A stretch of 30,215 nucleotides of DNA from Prorocentrum cordatum (GCA_963575745.1 CAUYUJ010019615.1:1148760-1178974); one strand, 5' to 3'; shown: positions 9,230 to 18,626, numbered from the stretch's first letter. The notes: generated by a model not told the origin, from the sequence alone. Translations and numbers: made by a program.

Positions 9230-9634
9230 AGAGCGAACTGTGAGTTGTCAAGGTCGTGGAGAGCGGCGTCGCAGGAATCGTAGATGTTCTTTGTATCCTT
9301 GGGATTTCGGAGCAATCCACCAACCCCCGTGGGTCTTTAGAACAACAACAAAAACGCATGAATGCTTCTTCCGGCGACCTCATTGACGGACTGGTTTCCG
9401 CGAGTTGAGGGATGTTAATTGTTTATTCCCCACGGCGCCCGCCGACGCGCTCCCGCGGAGAGCCCGGGCGCGAAGCATTGGCGCTGGGGGACTTTATCTC
9501 GACGGCTCCATCCTGGGGAGGACTTCTGACGCAAAGGCCCCGCTGGGCCCTTGGAAAGTCAATGTTTTGTCGCGCGGGCAACGCGGAGCGACGGCGAGTT
9601 CCGCGCCGTCCGCGCCAGAGAAGTCGCCGCGATG

Positions 9635-10920
9635 GCCGCGCGCGCCGACCAGGCGCAGGCAAGAGTTTTTCTCGCAGTGCTAGGCAGACGACGCTGAGCG
9701 AACTCACGAATCAAAACGAAGCAATTCCTATTACAATCCCCATGACTTACAAGTCCTCCCGCGCGCAGGGTAGCCCACAATGGATTATTCCATGGGAGAA
9801 ATATCTTCCTCTCATTATCCAGCCGGCCCAACGATAGAGGGAAACGGAACCCGCGTTGCCGCGCGCGCCGGCCAGGCGCCAGCGGGAATCCTGCCAGCAG
9901 TGCTAGGCAATCGACTCTGAGCAGAGTCGCGATCCGCGGCTAGGCAATTCCCATTGCAATCTTCATGAGGAGATGCGCGCAAATCCCTCCGTGCGAAGGG
10001 TACCCCGCATTTGATTATTCCGCTGGAGAAATCACCCCCGAACATTTTACCCAGCCCGCCCGACAACGCAAGGGGAATTTATCCCGCGTCGCCGCGCGCG
10101 CCGACGGGGGGCCGGCAGTGGTCGGCAAAAGATATTGCGTAATCTCGCGAACCGGGACGAACGCATCATCCAATTGCAATCCCCATGAGAAGATGCTTAC
10201 ACATCCACCCGCGCACGGGGCTTCTATAATGGATTATTCCGCAGGGGGGAAAATTTGCAGACCTCATCCAGCCCGCCCAAGCAATAGAGGGATGCGAATC
10301 TCATGTCGTCGCGCGCGCCGAGCAGGCGCCGGCGTATCTTTTGCCAACAGTGCCAGGCAGGCGAGTTTGTGCAGACCCGCAAATCCGCAACGCAATGCAA
10401 TTCTCACGACAAGATGCCCGCGAAGGTAGCCCACAATGGATTATTCCGCTGGAGGAAAAAAGCTTGAACATTACCCAGCCTGCGCAAAAATAGAGGAAAA
10501 CGAACCCCACGTAGCCGCCCGCGCCAGCAGGAGGTGTGCCTGCTGTGCTAGGCAATCGATTTTGAGCAATGTCGCGAGCCGTGACGAAGCACTTCCCATT
10601 GCAATCCCCATGAGAAGATGCTTCGAAATCCCCCCGAGCGCAGGGTAGCCCGCAACGCATTAATGTTCCCAGCCCGCCCAATAATGGAATAATTCGTTCC
10701 GCACGTCAGCCGAGCGCGCCGACCAGGCGCAAGCAGGAGCTCTGCCAGCAGTGCCAGGCAAGCGAGTCGGCGCAGGTCTGCGGATCAAAACGAAGCAAGC
10801 CCGATTGCAATCCGCATGAGAAGACGCCCGCAAGTGCCCCCCGCGCGCAGGGCAGCCCGCGCAATCGATTATTTCGCTGGAGAACTAGACCCCAAATATC
10901 ACCCAGCCCGCCCAACAAAG
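9635..10920. repeat. about 215-bp satellite, six diverged units
   Basis: The landmark CAGTGCTAGGCA or a variant recurs at 9675, 9898, 10115, 10348, 10543 and 10748. A second, TGGATTATTCC, recurs at 9781, 10011, 10230 and 10437, with a diverged copy at 10865. Units run GCGCGCCGACCAGGCGC, CAGTGCTAGGCA, CCCATTGCAATCCCCATGAG, CGCGCAGGGTAGCCC, TGGATTATTCC and CCCAGCCCGCCCAA. The period varies from 195 to 233 bp. The minus strand is open across much of each unit and gives similar peptides (HGDCNGNC, RLPSTAG) in most units. I treat that as a property of the satellite, with some doubt. Confidence 0.9.
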
Positions 10921-11021
10921 GCGGGGAAATGATCTCCGCCGCGACGAGGGGGTCTTAGGACCAGTTCCACTCGCCGCTGAGATATCCTGGGGGGGTCACA
11001 ACCAAAAATCCCCTGAGGTGA

Positions 11022-12519
11022 ATTCCTCGTCAAATTTATGGGGTCCTGGCGAAGGGCGCTGCCGCCTCCCGCGCTGGCCCTCGCGTTCGCCCGACGCGGG
11101 TTCCAGAGGCGCTGCGTGGATGGCGGATTCCCCCTGCTCGCGGGGAGCTGGCGGCACAGAGCATCGAGCGGTTGCAGAAAATGTTCTTGCGCCGCCAAGC
11201 GCGCTGTGAAACGATCGCGGCGATTTCCGGCTACCTCTCGGACGAGGCCCGCCGCCCCCCCCCGCCCGCCCCCGCTCGGGGGGGCGGGCAGCTGAGCGAC
11301 GCGGCCAAACCGCTCGCAGAAACATGCGAACAGCACTTCTAGATGCATCGTGGGGTCAGCGGGGCCGGGAGTTACGTTGAAATGGTTGGGTGCCCACCTC
11401 CGAGGCCTTCCCCCATGAGTTCCGCAAGTTCGACCCCTCGATCCTGAGGGCCGCCGTGTGCACTGGCTATGACAAGTACTGTTCTCGATTTCCTGAATTA
11501 CGCTGTCCTGAAGCCGCGCGCGAACATTACTTCATGCATGGCACATCGAGGACCTCTGGGCCCCCCGGTGCGCCCTCCAGCGCATCTTATATTCGACCCT
11601 CATGTGGCACCAAACATAGTGGCGCCACAACGAATCGATGCCCAAACTGGTTGAATCGATTCTGTGACTTTCATAATGCACGCAAGCACCTAAACAACTC
11701 CCATAGGTACGGCATGTGCTTCATGGGACGCTCGCGCACGTCCAGGGACCCCGAGGAGCTCGACGAATGAAAATGACCATTGTGATTTGGTGAACCCGTA
11801 GTCTTTGGACTCCTGAGTGTCATTTTGCGTCGGCGCCCACGTGAACACCATCTCCCGAAGCCTCTGCGCCGACCCCACCGCCCCAGCGCTGCTCGAGGCG
11901 AAGCACGCAGAGAACAACGGTGACGACGGCAACGGGAGGAGCAGCCATAAGCAAAATATATTAGGAAAGCGCAGATACCTCAGAGAAGACGTCGGCCGGT
12001 CCAGATCTGATGCCGAATGACCCCATTCGCAAACCATTGCGCCTCAGAATGAAGCCGCTGATGAAAGTCAGCCAGGAGCCCAGGGACCTCTCAGGCGTTG
12101 TGCTCGACGCGTTTCTGCTCCCAGCCACGCGTGTCGTCGTCGCCACAATGAGCAAACCGGCCGTCTCCTACGCCGCAGCATTCAAGCAGTAGAGAAAAGA
12201 GCGCGAGTTCGGACAACCTTTCATATGGGCCCTGAAGGGCCCGGCCCATTGCGTGCATTGGCTGGCAAGTCTCGAAGATGCAGCCGCAGCCCTGAGCGCC
12301 CAACGCCTTCCAAAAAGTTGGCAGAGAATACGGAGAGTACTCTGTCGCGCAGGAGTGCGAGCTCGTTCTATTTTGCCGCCCGGACAAGGTGCGCCAGAAT
12401 GAGCAGCGCCGTCTAACCATCTCGTTTCGGGACCCCGACTTTCGGGGCATCGCGGCTGCGGCCATCGCCCAGATCCCGGGTGTCAAGAACATTTCTGGAC
12501 GGGCTTCAGTTGCTTTGAT
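11022..12519 (+). pseudogene. decayed reading frame of unknown family
   Basis: Protein-like reading is spread over several + frames. 11022-11342 contains IERLQKMFLRRQARCETIAA and ends in TAG. 11390 onward has HEFRKFDPSILRAAVCTGYD. Near 11530 the good reading shifts frame (WHIEDLWAPRCALQRILYS) and meets an in-frame TAG. 11968-12192 reads VSQEPRDLSGVVLDAFLLPA and reaches TAG at 12190, beyond which the same frame continues well (EFGQPFIWALKGPAHCVHWL) to about 12290. It then moves into a further frame (GREYGEYSVAQECELVLFCR, ISFRDPDFRGIAAAAIAQI) until the GA microsatellite. Stops and shifts without splice signals indicate decay. Whether all pieces are one gene is inference. No domain was recognised. 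Confidence 0.4.
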
Positions 12520-12524
12520 GGGGG

Positions 12525-12527
12525 GAA

Positions 12528-12574
<47 letters not shown>

Positions 12575-12612
12575 AGTGAGAAAAGGAAAGAGAGAGAGAG
12601 AGAGACAGAGAA
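12525..12612. repeat. (GA)n microsatellite
   Basis: Pure GA for about 45 bp, then interrupted GA/AAAG units. A shorter GA run lies at 12991-13010. The array directly abuts the end of the decayed frame. Confidence 0.95.
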
Positions 12613-12649
12613 CGAGAGAGTGAGTCGGACTCAGCAGTGTCTCGGGGCC

Positions 12650-13900
12650 CTTCTGAAGTAACATATGATGATGGCTGCTTGCAGGTTTTAGAGGCATCCC
12701 CTTCATGGACCCAGATTGAACGCGAGAGTTCCTTGCGGAGCGGAAGTAGAGAGGAAAATAATAGGAGCGCGGGGGGCGCTGACGGCCTTCCACCTCCTCT
12801 ACAACCTCCCGTTCGGAGTTCGTTTGAGGCCACCCAATTCTTGTGACCCGCTAAGCCTTCTCCCCCCCCCTTATGGCCCCGACTTCGGATGCCCATGTAG
12901 TCGCGGAGCACCTAGCTGCGAGTGGGATGCACCCAGGAATCCAGACATTCGAGGCACACTTTCCGAACATGCATTTTCTTAGGATTGCAAGAGATAGAGA
13001 GAGAGAGAGAAACAACAAAGAAACATAAAGAAAGAAATGATAACAACAACAACTACTGCTACCCTTTAGCTTCCCTCGGCTCCCCGTGGCTACCTCATGC
13101 GTCGGTTGCTGCCTGGGACAGGCTGGCCCTGTTCGGGGCCTTGGCTGCGGCCCTGGTGAAGCCAGAGGTACACCGTTCCTATTGCCATCCGTCGTTTTGC
13201 AGTCTGCAGAGCATGCGGTCGCGCGCTTTTGTAATCAGTTGTATAATCTGTTAGCACTATTACACAAAAAAAACCCTAATCAGTGGATGGTTTGAATAGT
13301 TGGCAGGCGCCGAAGTGTCGAAGAGGCCCTCAATACCGACTCGGTGTAAATTGTGGAGTGGTTGTGACAATCTCGCCTCTTCGGGTATCCGTCGAGTCAG
13401 AGAGGATCAAGAGGATCGACGATCCCACAGGGTTCATCGACGGCCCAATGCGGTCTGAATGCGGCCCAACGACTGCCAAAAGAGACCGAGCAGACGGCGG
13501 TGAGTCAGATAGGAGATCGGCGAGGAAACCGTCGGTAAACCGAAAAAGAGGTGGATAAGGAGATCGATGGTGAGACCGCCCTGTAAGGAGATCGACGAGG
13601 AAGCCGGGAACCCGGAAGTTTGGGAACCCCGCCGCCAGTTGAAATCGGAATCGGCCCAGAAGGAACAAAAGGACACCCGGGAAGCCGGACCCAGGAACCA
13701 GGGAACCCGGCCGCCGAAAATCGGCCTGGTACTTTTGCCAAATTCGCCAATGTCCGTTAGGATTCTTTCAGTCAGTGCAAGCACTGAGTGAGGAAGGACA
13801 ATAGCAATGTTGGCGCTGAAGGTGTGCGTATCGTATCGCATGCTCCGCCTTGTCCTCCTCTTCTGCGTTGCCCTGACGTTGGACTACTGGCCGCAACGTC
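12650..13900. other. spacer with no supported gene
   Basis: Mixed composition, a short GA run, an AACAAC stretch at about 13040, and a purine-rich GAGGATCGACG-like stretch at 13390-13620. The frames present on both strands overlap and none shows a domain or splice sites. Confidence 0.45.
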
Positions 13901-13908
13901 TGTATTTT

Positions 13909-14077
13909 CCTCCTCCTCCTCCTCCTCCTCCTCCTCCTCCTCCTCCTCCCTCCTCTCCTCTCCTCCTCCTCCTCCTCCTCCTCCTCTCCTCCTCCTCCCT
14001 CCTCCTCCTCCTCCTCCTCCTCCTCCTCCTCCTCCTCCTCCTCCTCCTCCTCCTCCTCCTCCTCCTCCTCCTCCTCC
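13909..14077. repeat. (CTC)n microsatellite
   Basis: CTC triplets broken by a few CTCC and CTCTCC interruptions. A poly-Pro/poly-Leu/poly-Ser ORF set on + and poly-Glu/poly-Arg on - result from this tract. Confidence 0.95.
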
Positions 14078-14086
14078 CGTCTCGCC

Positions 14087-14254
14087 ATGACGTCATGGGA
14101 CGTTTTCGACTGCTTCTCTGGGTCTCTGGAGGCCTCCGCGTGGCCCTCGTCGTGGACTTCTCCAGAGGCTTCCAGGGCCCTCCAGACCTCCGCTATAGGC
14201 ACGCGCGCCTTTGGCGAGCGCCGCGCACAGCTGCCAGCCGCACGCACTCCCTTG
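14087..14254 (+). CDS. possible exon upstream of introner copy 2
   Basis: The frame that ends at CCC TTG directly before the inverted-repeat element is open back to the CTC microsatellite. It reads SGSLEASAWPSSWTSPEAS and later QLPAARTPL. The phase is zero at the junction and agrees with the better exon beyond the element. The sequence also resembles the CTCCAGAGG-type modules found near other triplet arrays, so coding is doubtful. Confidence 0.2.
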
Positions 14255-14383
14255 GCATCGCTCGGGCGTGTGCACTTTTCCTCCGGCGAGGGCCATCGAG
14301 GAGCGTCCTTGATCAATCGGGGGAAAAAGCCACGCACGACACCGACAAAAAGCACAGGGAGTGGGCGTCCGAGCGATGGCCAG
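14255..14383 (+). mobile_element. introner-like element, copy 2
   Basis: The element begins GCATCGCTCGGGCGTGTGCA and ends GGGCGTCCGAGCGATGGC then CAG. Internal landmarks match copy 1: a CATCGAGGAGC(A/G)TCCTTGATCA block and AAGCACAGGGAGTGG. If spliced GC-AG it is a 129-nt intron that joins a phase-0 TTG codon to a phase-0 downstream reading frame. An internal GTGTGC and an internal GCACAG are alternative splice sites. Confidence 0.6.
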
Positions 14384-14533
14384 TTCCCCTCGCGGAGCCT
14401 CGCAAAGGAGCGAGAGCCGAGGGTCGCGCTCGGCAAAGATACCCACCCCATCAAGTGGAGGGGCGGGGGCCCGCACATGGACATTACCTTCGAGCCCTGT
14501 GGCCCAGGATGCCCCCCCGGCTCCCCGAAATGA
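14384..14533 (+). CDS. possible terminal exon after introner copy 2
   Basis: Immediately after the CAG that closes the element, the phase-0 frame reads SLAKEREPRVALGKDTHPIK and GGPHMDITFEPCGPGCPPGS and stops at TGA 14531-14533. Composition is that of an ordinary soluble C-terminus with two Cys and several Gly/Pro. No family is recognised. The upstream gene structure is unclear, so this could also be a remnant. Confidence 0.35.
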   Translation, partial: FPSRSLAKEREPRVALGKDTHPIKWRGGGPHMDITFEPCGPGCPPGSPK

Positions 14534-14749
14534 ATATTGATGGCGTGGCGACGGGGGGGGCGTGAGTGGACAGAACTATTCGGACCCCAAAGCACCGCCT
14601 TTACTGAGATCCACATTGATGTCGGGGGCGCGGGAGTGATTTAGAAGCTCCCTCGAATGTGTGCGTGTTCGAATCTATTGTCCATCTACTGGCCCGTCGC
14701 CCGCCAGCCCTGCCGGGCATGCGACCGCGCCAGCTCGGCTTGGAGCTGG

Positions 14750-15105
14750 CTGGGGGCCCGAGGTGACCCAGCAGTTGGTGCCGGCCAGCAGGAGGCCGCA
14801 GACCCCCGTCGGGTCATGAAAAAAATAGAGGCGGAGGGTGTCTCGTTTTTTTCGGCTGGAGCCCTTCACCAGGCCCCGGGACCTGGGGAAGTGGTCGAGT
14901 CTCCTGGGGGCCCAGCTTTAGCGCCGGCTAGCAGGAAACTCACGCCCCCGTCGGGGTACGACAAAATAGAAACGGAAGGTTTCTCTTCATTTCGGGACCT
15001 GGGAAAGCGGTCAAGACTTCTGGGGGTCGACGTTTATGAAAACATCATGATGTCGGAGATCTGCGAGGTGGCCCAGCAATGGTGCCGGGCAGCTGGAAAC
15101 GGAGG
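14750..15105 (+). repeat. tandem copies of dispersed repeat R1
   Basis: Two full units and a partial third, period about 142-155 bp. CCGTCGGGTCATGAAAAAAA at about 14805 corresponds to CCGTCGGGGTACGACAAAAT at about 14948, and both continue into ATAGA, CGGA, GGT and TCTC blocks. GGTCGAGTCTCCTGGGGGCC and GGTCAAGACTTCTGGGGGTC are the matching 3' parts. The second unit ends in the hairpin region (CGACGTTTATG ... CATGATGTCG). The same family is at 95-280. Confidence 0.75.
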
Positions 15106-15109
15106 TGGG

Positions 15110-15205
15110 GTGGGGGGGGCATGTTCGAGGTGCTGGGTTCGAAAGGGTTCTTTGTCCCGGGGCCGTTTTCGGGCCCCAGGACCGTCAACAACGGATCTTG
15201 GGAGA
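15110..15205 (+). repeat. dispersed repeat R1, fragment
   Basis: GTTTTCGGGCCCCAGGACCG, CAACAACGGATCTTGGGAGA and CAAACTAGCC align with the middle part of copies A and D. The 3' hairpin is missing. Confidence 0.45.
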
Positions 15206-15722
15206 CAAACTAGCCAGAATTTTAGGCGGATTCATCTGTACCCCCCCATTTTGGCAGATTGTCTTGGGGCACATCCAGCTCAGACCCTTTGCTGGCGGCC
15301 TCAAGCTTGGCCTGCCCCCTCCGCGGGCGCCACGAAGGTCAAGGCCTGGCCTGTGCGCTCGCGAGGGGCGGCCGTTTGCTGCACAAGGCGCCCGTGAGGC
15401 CCACCCACGCTACGACCTTGGCTGGGCTCCATCGCGCACGAGCCCAAAGGAGAGGGCCAGTTGCGTTCAAGGTTAGAGCGCTGCGAAACGCACGCAGTGT
15501 GGCCCAAGCCCTGCCCAGTTCCTCCAGCTGGGAGTCTCTGTTGACGTCTCCGGCCTTTCTGTGTGGGCTTCCAGGGGCCTCCCGGAGCCATCAGGGCACG
15601 TTCAGACCCCCGGACTTCTCCGGAGGCCTCCCGGGGACAGGTCACGCGCAGGGGCGCGAAGATGCCCGCGCTTCGCGCTCCCAACGCGACCACGCGGGAG
15701 CTCGATGTTAGGTGGCCTTATC

Positions 15723-15739
15723 AGCCATTTTGGCTCGAG
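15723..15739 (+). promoter_or_regulatory. relic of the dinoflagellate spliced leader
   Basis: AGCCATTTTGGCTCGAG matches the 3' part of the conserved dinoflagellate spliced leader in 16 of 17 bases. The four bases before it do not match. Genomic leader relics are known to arise when a trans-spliced mRNA is reverse-transcribed and reinserted; a new leader can then be added at the AG inside the old one, which leaves exactly this truncated form. It sits 132 bases upstream of the chosen ATG of the coiled-coil gene. A TTAG at 15708-15711 and ATCAG at 15720-15724 are candidate trans-splice acceptors. Confidence 0.75.
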
Positions 15740-15870
15740 AGCCCGCGCGGGCGCTGGGCTCGAGGGGCCCGCCTTCAGGGCCCGCCACCGCGGCGCGCGC
15801 GCGTTCGCGCACCCGCCGGGATGCAGCCGCGCCGCCGCTGCGCCGGCCCCGAGCACGCCTGCTGGCGGCG

Positions 15871-17093
15871 ATGAGCGGCGTGGCAGCCGCCGGCGCGGGG
15901 GCTCGCGCTGGCGCTGGGTTCGGCAGGGGTGGCGGCCGCGTCACGCCTCGCCGCCTCTTCGCAGGGCCAGAGGGCATGCAGCCGCAGGCCCTCGTGGCCG
16001 GCGACCGCGTGACCGTTCGCCCCGGGCGGCGCTTCCAGGACTTCGGCGAGGGCGACAGGGGCACGGTGCAGAGCGTGAACGCGGAGGCGCAGTCCTGCGT
16101 CGTCGTCTTCGACCAGTCGACGAGGCCAGCGCCCGTGGCGCTGAGGCACCTGCAGCCAGAGCCCTTCAGGCCAAGCTCGCCACTGGCGCAGCCGCCGTGC
16201 GGTTCCAGCCCCCACCACCCCGCTGTACGATCTGCCGTTGCCAGCCCTGCAGCCGTCCAGGTAACCGGCTGTGCAAGCCCTTCCGTGCGGCCGCAGTCGC
16301 CGCGGAGGCACCTGCAGGCCGAGCAAGTCGCCGTGCATGTGGAGGCCACGTGGCCGCCACGTGTCGCCTTCGACGGGGCGACACAGCCGGCGGCAGTGGC
16401 GCTGAGGCACGTGGAGCCCGAGCCCACCAGGCCGAACCCGCCACCGTCGCAGTCGCCGCAGCGGCCCAGGTCCAGCAGCCCCGCGTCGGACGGCGGCGCC
16501 CCGATGACCCTGCTGCCGCCGCCGTCCCGCAGCCTGTCGCCGCCGGTGCCGCAGGCTGGGCACGGGCTGGCGGTGCCAGGGCCGCCTGCGCTGCAGGAGC
16601 CCAGGGGCGGCTTTGCGGCCGCGTCGGCCTCGCCTGCCGCGGGGATGCCCCGCTGGGCCTCGCCTGCCGCGGGAGCCTCCCGCGACGCCTCGCCTCCAGC
16701 GGGCGCGCCCCGCGAGACCTGGCAGGCCACTGGCAGGCGCCGCGAGGCCTCGCTGGGCGCGCTCCGCGAGCGCTCGCCGCCCAGGGACGCACTTCGCGAT
16801 GACTCGCCAGCCGCAGACGCAGCGCGCCAGGGCTCGCTGGGCGCGGCCGCGCTCCACGAGAGGTCGCCGGCAGCCGGCGCGCTTCGCGAGCGCTGGCCGA
16901 CTCTGGGCGCTCCTCGGGAGGCGGAGCCCGCGCGCGCGGGCGCGCTCGCCGAGCTCGCCGCCGCGCACACGGAGCTGCGCGTCGGGGTCAGCGAGGTGCG
17001 GTCCTTGCTGAGGTTCGAGCGCACGGCGAGGGAGGCGCTGGGCCAGCGGGTCGAGAGCCTGACCAGCCCGCCGGCGCGCGCAGGGGGCCCTGG
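15871..17093 (+). CDS. coiled-coil/KOW-like protein gene, exon 1
   Basis: This is the start of the main gene. The ATG at 15871 is the first in the frame after the spliced-leader relic; the frame is open back to 15712. Residues 36-97 form an SH3/KOW-like module (GDRVTVRPG ... GDRGTVQSVN ... VVVFD), a fold used for protein or nucleic-acid contacts. Its second half is repeated at about 163-190 (VAFDGATQPAAVALRHVEPE). Residues 253-361 are about eleven decapeptides of type xSPAAGALRE. Residues 358-400 are a coiled coil. Exon 1 ends at CCTGG|GTGTGTG with two bases of a codon, completed by exon 2. The intron-free 1.2 kb is unusual beside the later short exons and fits a retroposed 5' part. Function unknown. 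The minus strand is also open for 438 and 529 codons; I judge those to be GC-rich shadows. Confidence 0.7.
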
Positions 17094-17139
17094 GTGTGTG
17101 TGTGTGTGTCGTCTTCGCGCAGTCCAGACCCCCTCGAGG

Positions 17140-17290
17140 CATTCGACACGTTCGGCTTCTGGGGGCCCCTACCAGGCCTCGGGACTGCCAATAAAACGAT
17201 TCAGGATGAAAAGCTGGACATGGGGAATTGGTCGTGACCTCTGGGGGTCGACGTCGTGACAAAAACCATGGCGTCGGGGGTCTGAGAATA
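17140..17290 (+). repeat. dispersed repeat R1, copy D (in intron 1)
   Basis: Landmarks TTCGGCTTCTGGGGGCCCCT, AAAACGATTCAGGATGA, GGGGAATTGGTCGTGACCTC and TGGGGGTCGACGTCG match copy A. The 3' hairpin is retained: CGACGTCGTG (17249-17258) pairs fully with CATGGCGTCG (17267-17276) if two G-T wobbles are allowed. Confidence 0.7.
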
Positions 17291-17484
17291 ATGACCCTTC
17301 GCCAGAGCGCCCTTCGGTGCGGGCCCACGAGGGTCTCCCCCTGAAGCCGCGCACCTAACGTCACTCGTGCCGAGGGTCATTCCTGCGTGTGGCCGAGGGT
17401 GGCGGCGCGAGGGGGGAAGCGGCCTTCGAAGAAGGTGGGTATAGGCTGATGGCTTCTTGGAGGGCAGGCCTCTCCTCAGCAGCG

Positions 17485-17627
17485 CCTCCTCCTCCTCCTC
17501 CTCGCCCTCCTCCTCGTCCTCCTCCTCCTCCTCCTCCTCCTCCTCCTCCTCCTCCTCCTCTTCCTCGTCCTCCTTCTCCTCCTCCTCCTCCTCCTCCTCC
17601 TCCTCCTCCTCCTCCTCCTCCTCCTCC
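17485..17627. repeat. (CTC)n microsatellite in intron 1
   Basis: CTC triplets with GCC and TTC interruptions inside the first intron of the main gene. The poly-Pro/poly-Ser frames are artefacts. Confidence 0.95.
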
Positions 17628-17912
17628 CGGGAGGCCTCTCGCGATGGGGTTTCCGGAGAGCCGCCGGCCTGCTTGGAAGCCCCTCCCCCGTTCTGTGGGA
17701 GGCCGGCCCCCTCGCGCCCAGCAGTCGTCCGGCGAGGGGTCGCTCGCGCGTTGGTTGGGGGGGGGGGCGACTCATTTGGGGGGGGGCAGCGAGGGCTGCA
17801 GAAAAGGGGCCCCTTGGGGCGCCTGGAGGGGCCCGGGCCCGCTAGGGCCCAAGGGGGGACCTGTAGGGCCCGAGGAGAGCACCTCTCTTCTCGGCAACGC
17901 GCAGAGGGGGAT

Positions 17913-18039
17913 CGGGGGAGGGGGGAAGGCTTCTTAGAAGCACCCCTGCTTCTTAGAAGGCGCGGGCCTTCTCTATAGACGTAAGGCCGAGGCCTTCTAA
18001 GAAGCAGGGTGCTTCTAAGAAGCCTTCCCCCCTCCCCCT
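17913..18039. repeat. 127-bp near-perfect palindrome in intron 1
   Basis: The left arm (17913-17970) reads GGGGGAGGGGGGAAGGCTTC, TTAGAAGCACCCCTGCTTCT, TAGAAGG, and the right arm (17983-18039) is its inverse with very few differences. The loop is 12 bases (CTCTATAGACGT). Each arm holds two copies of CTTCTTAGAAG, itself nearly self-complementary, so the structure is nested. No ORF lies inside. It could be a foldback element or an assembly-sensitive cruciform site. Confidence 0.9.
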
Positions 18040-18154
18040 ACCCCCTTTTGCGCGCCGTCAATCTTCCCTCCTGATTTATCGCCCCCCCCCCAGGAAAGGA
18101 CCCCCAGGCCTCCCATCGTTCTGGATGATGACCCGTAGACACTCGGAAAGTAGC

Positions 18155-18390
18155 CACTCAGCGAGGGTCTTTGGGTTTCCCATTCGGTGGGGGCATTGGT
18201 GAAGGAATCTCCCCAGGAGGCTTCAGACCCTGGAATGTTCCTGATATGATGAGGGCGGCTGTGATACCCATGGCCAAGCCATGATTGGGGTCCCACCAGC
18301 TTCCAGACCTGGACTCCCTACCCACCGGTTCTTTCTCCGGCGCCCTCACTGTACAGGCACTCAGCCAGGTCAGGGTCTTTGGGCTCCCCA
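18155..18390 (+). repeat. short direct repeat before exon 2
   Basis: CACTCAGCGAGGGTCTTTGGG (18155 on) recurs as CACTCAGCCAGGTCAGGGTCTTTGGG at 18358. The second copy ends about 30 bp before the acceptor of exon 2, so the intron end may have been duplicated. Confidence 0.5.
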
Positions 18391-18422
18391 CCACCGTTCG
18401 TGCCCGCCCCCCCCCCCCTGAG

Positions 18423-18626
18423 CGTGCCGCCGACCAGCCAGTGGGAGGTCCTGAGCGAGATGGGCAAGCAGGTGCAGCGGGCGCTCGCGGGGCGGCAGCA
18501 GCCGCCGCCGCCCGGCGCTCCGGCCCAGCAGGTGGTGGACCTCCTCGCGCGCGTGGACGCCCTCGAGCGGCGGCCAGCACGAGACGGCGCGGCGTCGGCG
18601 GAGCCCCTGGGCACGTCGCACGAGCG
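18423..18626 (+). CDS. coiled-coil/KOW-like protein gene, exon 2
   Basis: A C-rich tract (GCCCGCCCCCCCCCCCCTGAG) provides the acceptor. The first base completes the codon left open by exon 1. The exon reads SQWEVLSEMGKQVQRALAGR, a Gln/Pro linker, then QQVVDLLARVDALERRPARD, a heptad-like helix. The end is taken at GAGCG|GTGAAC, which leaves two bases of a codon. If that GT were not used, the frame would stop at TGA 18628-18630. Helical and charged, with no catalytic motif. Confidence 0.6.

Noticed and set aside
15128-15145. GGGTTCGAAAGGG as a tRNA T-arm
   Set aside because: No acceptor stem, A box or anticodon arm could be found at the right distance.
15245-15254. CCATTTTGGC as a second spliced-leader relic
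   Set aside because: Only ten bases match and the sequence after it (AGATTG) does not follow the leader, so chance is likely.
15708-17364. Minus-strand frames of 438 and 529 codons opposite exon 1
   Set aside because: In DNA this GC-rich, stops are rare in all frames. The + frame has a recognisable SH3/KOW-like module, decapeptides and a coiled coil and joins the next exon in phase; the minus frames are Arg/Ala/Gly-rich without structure.
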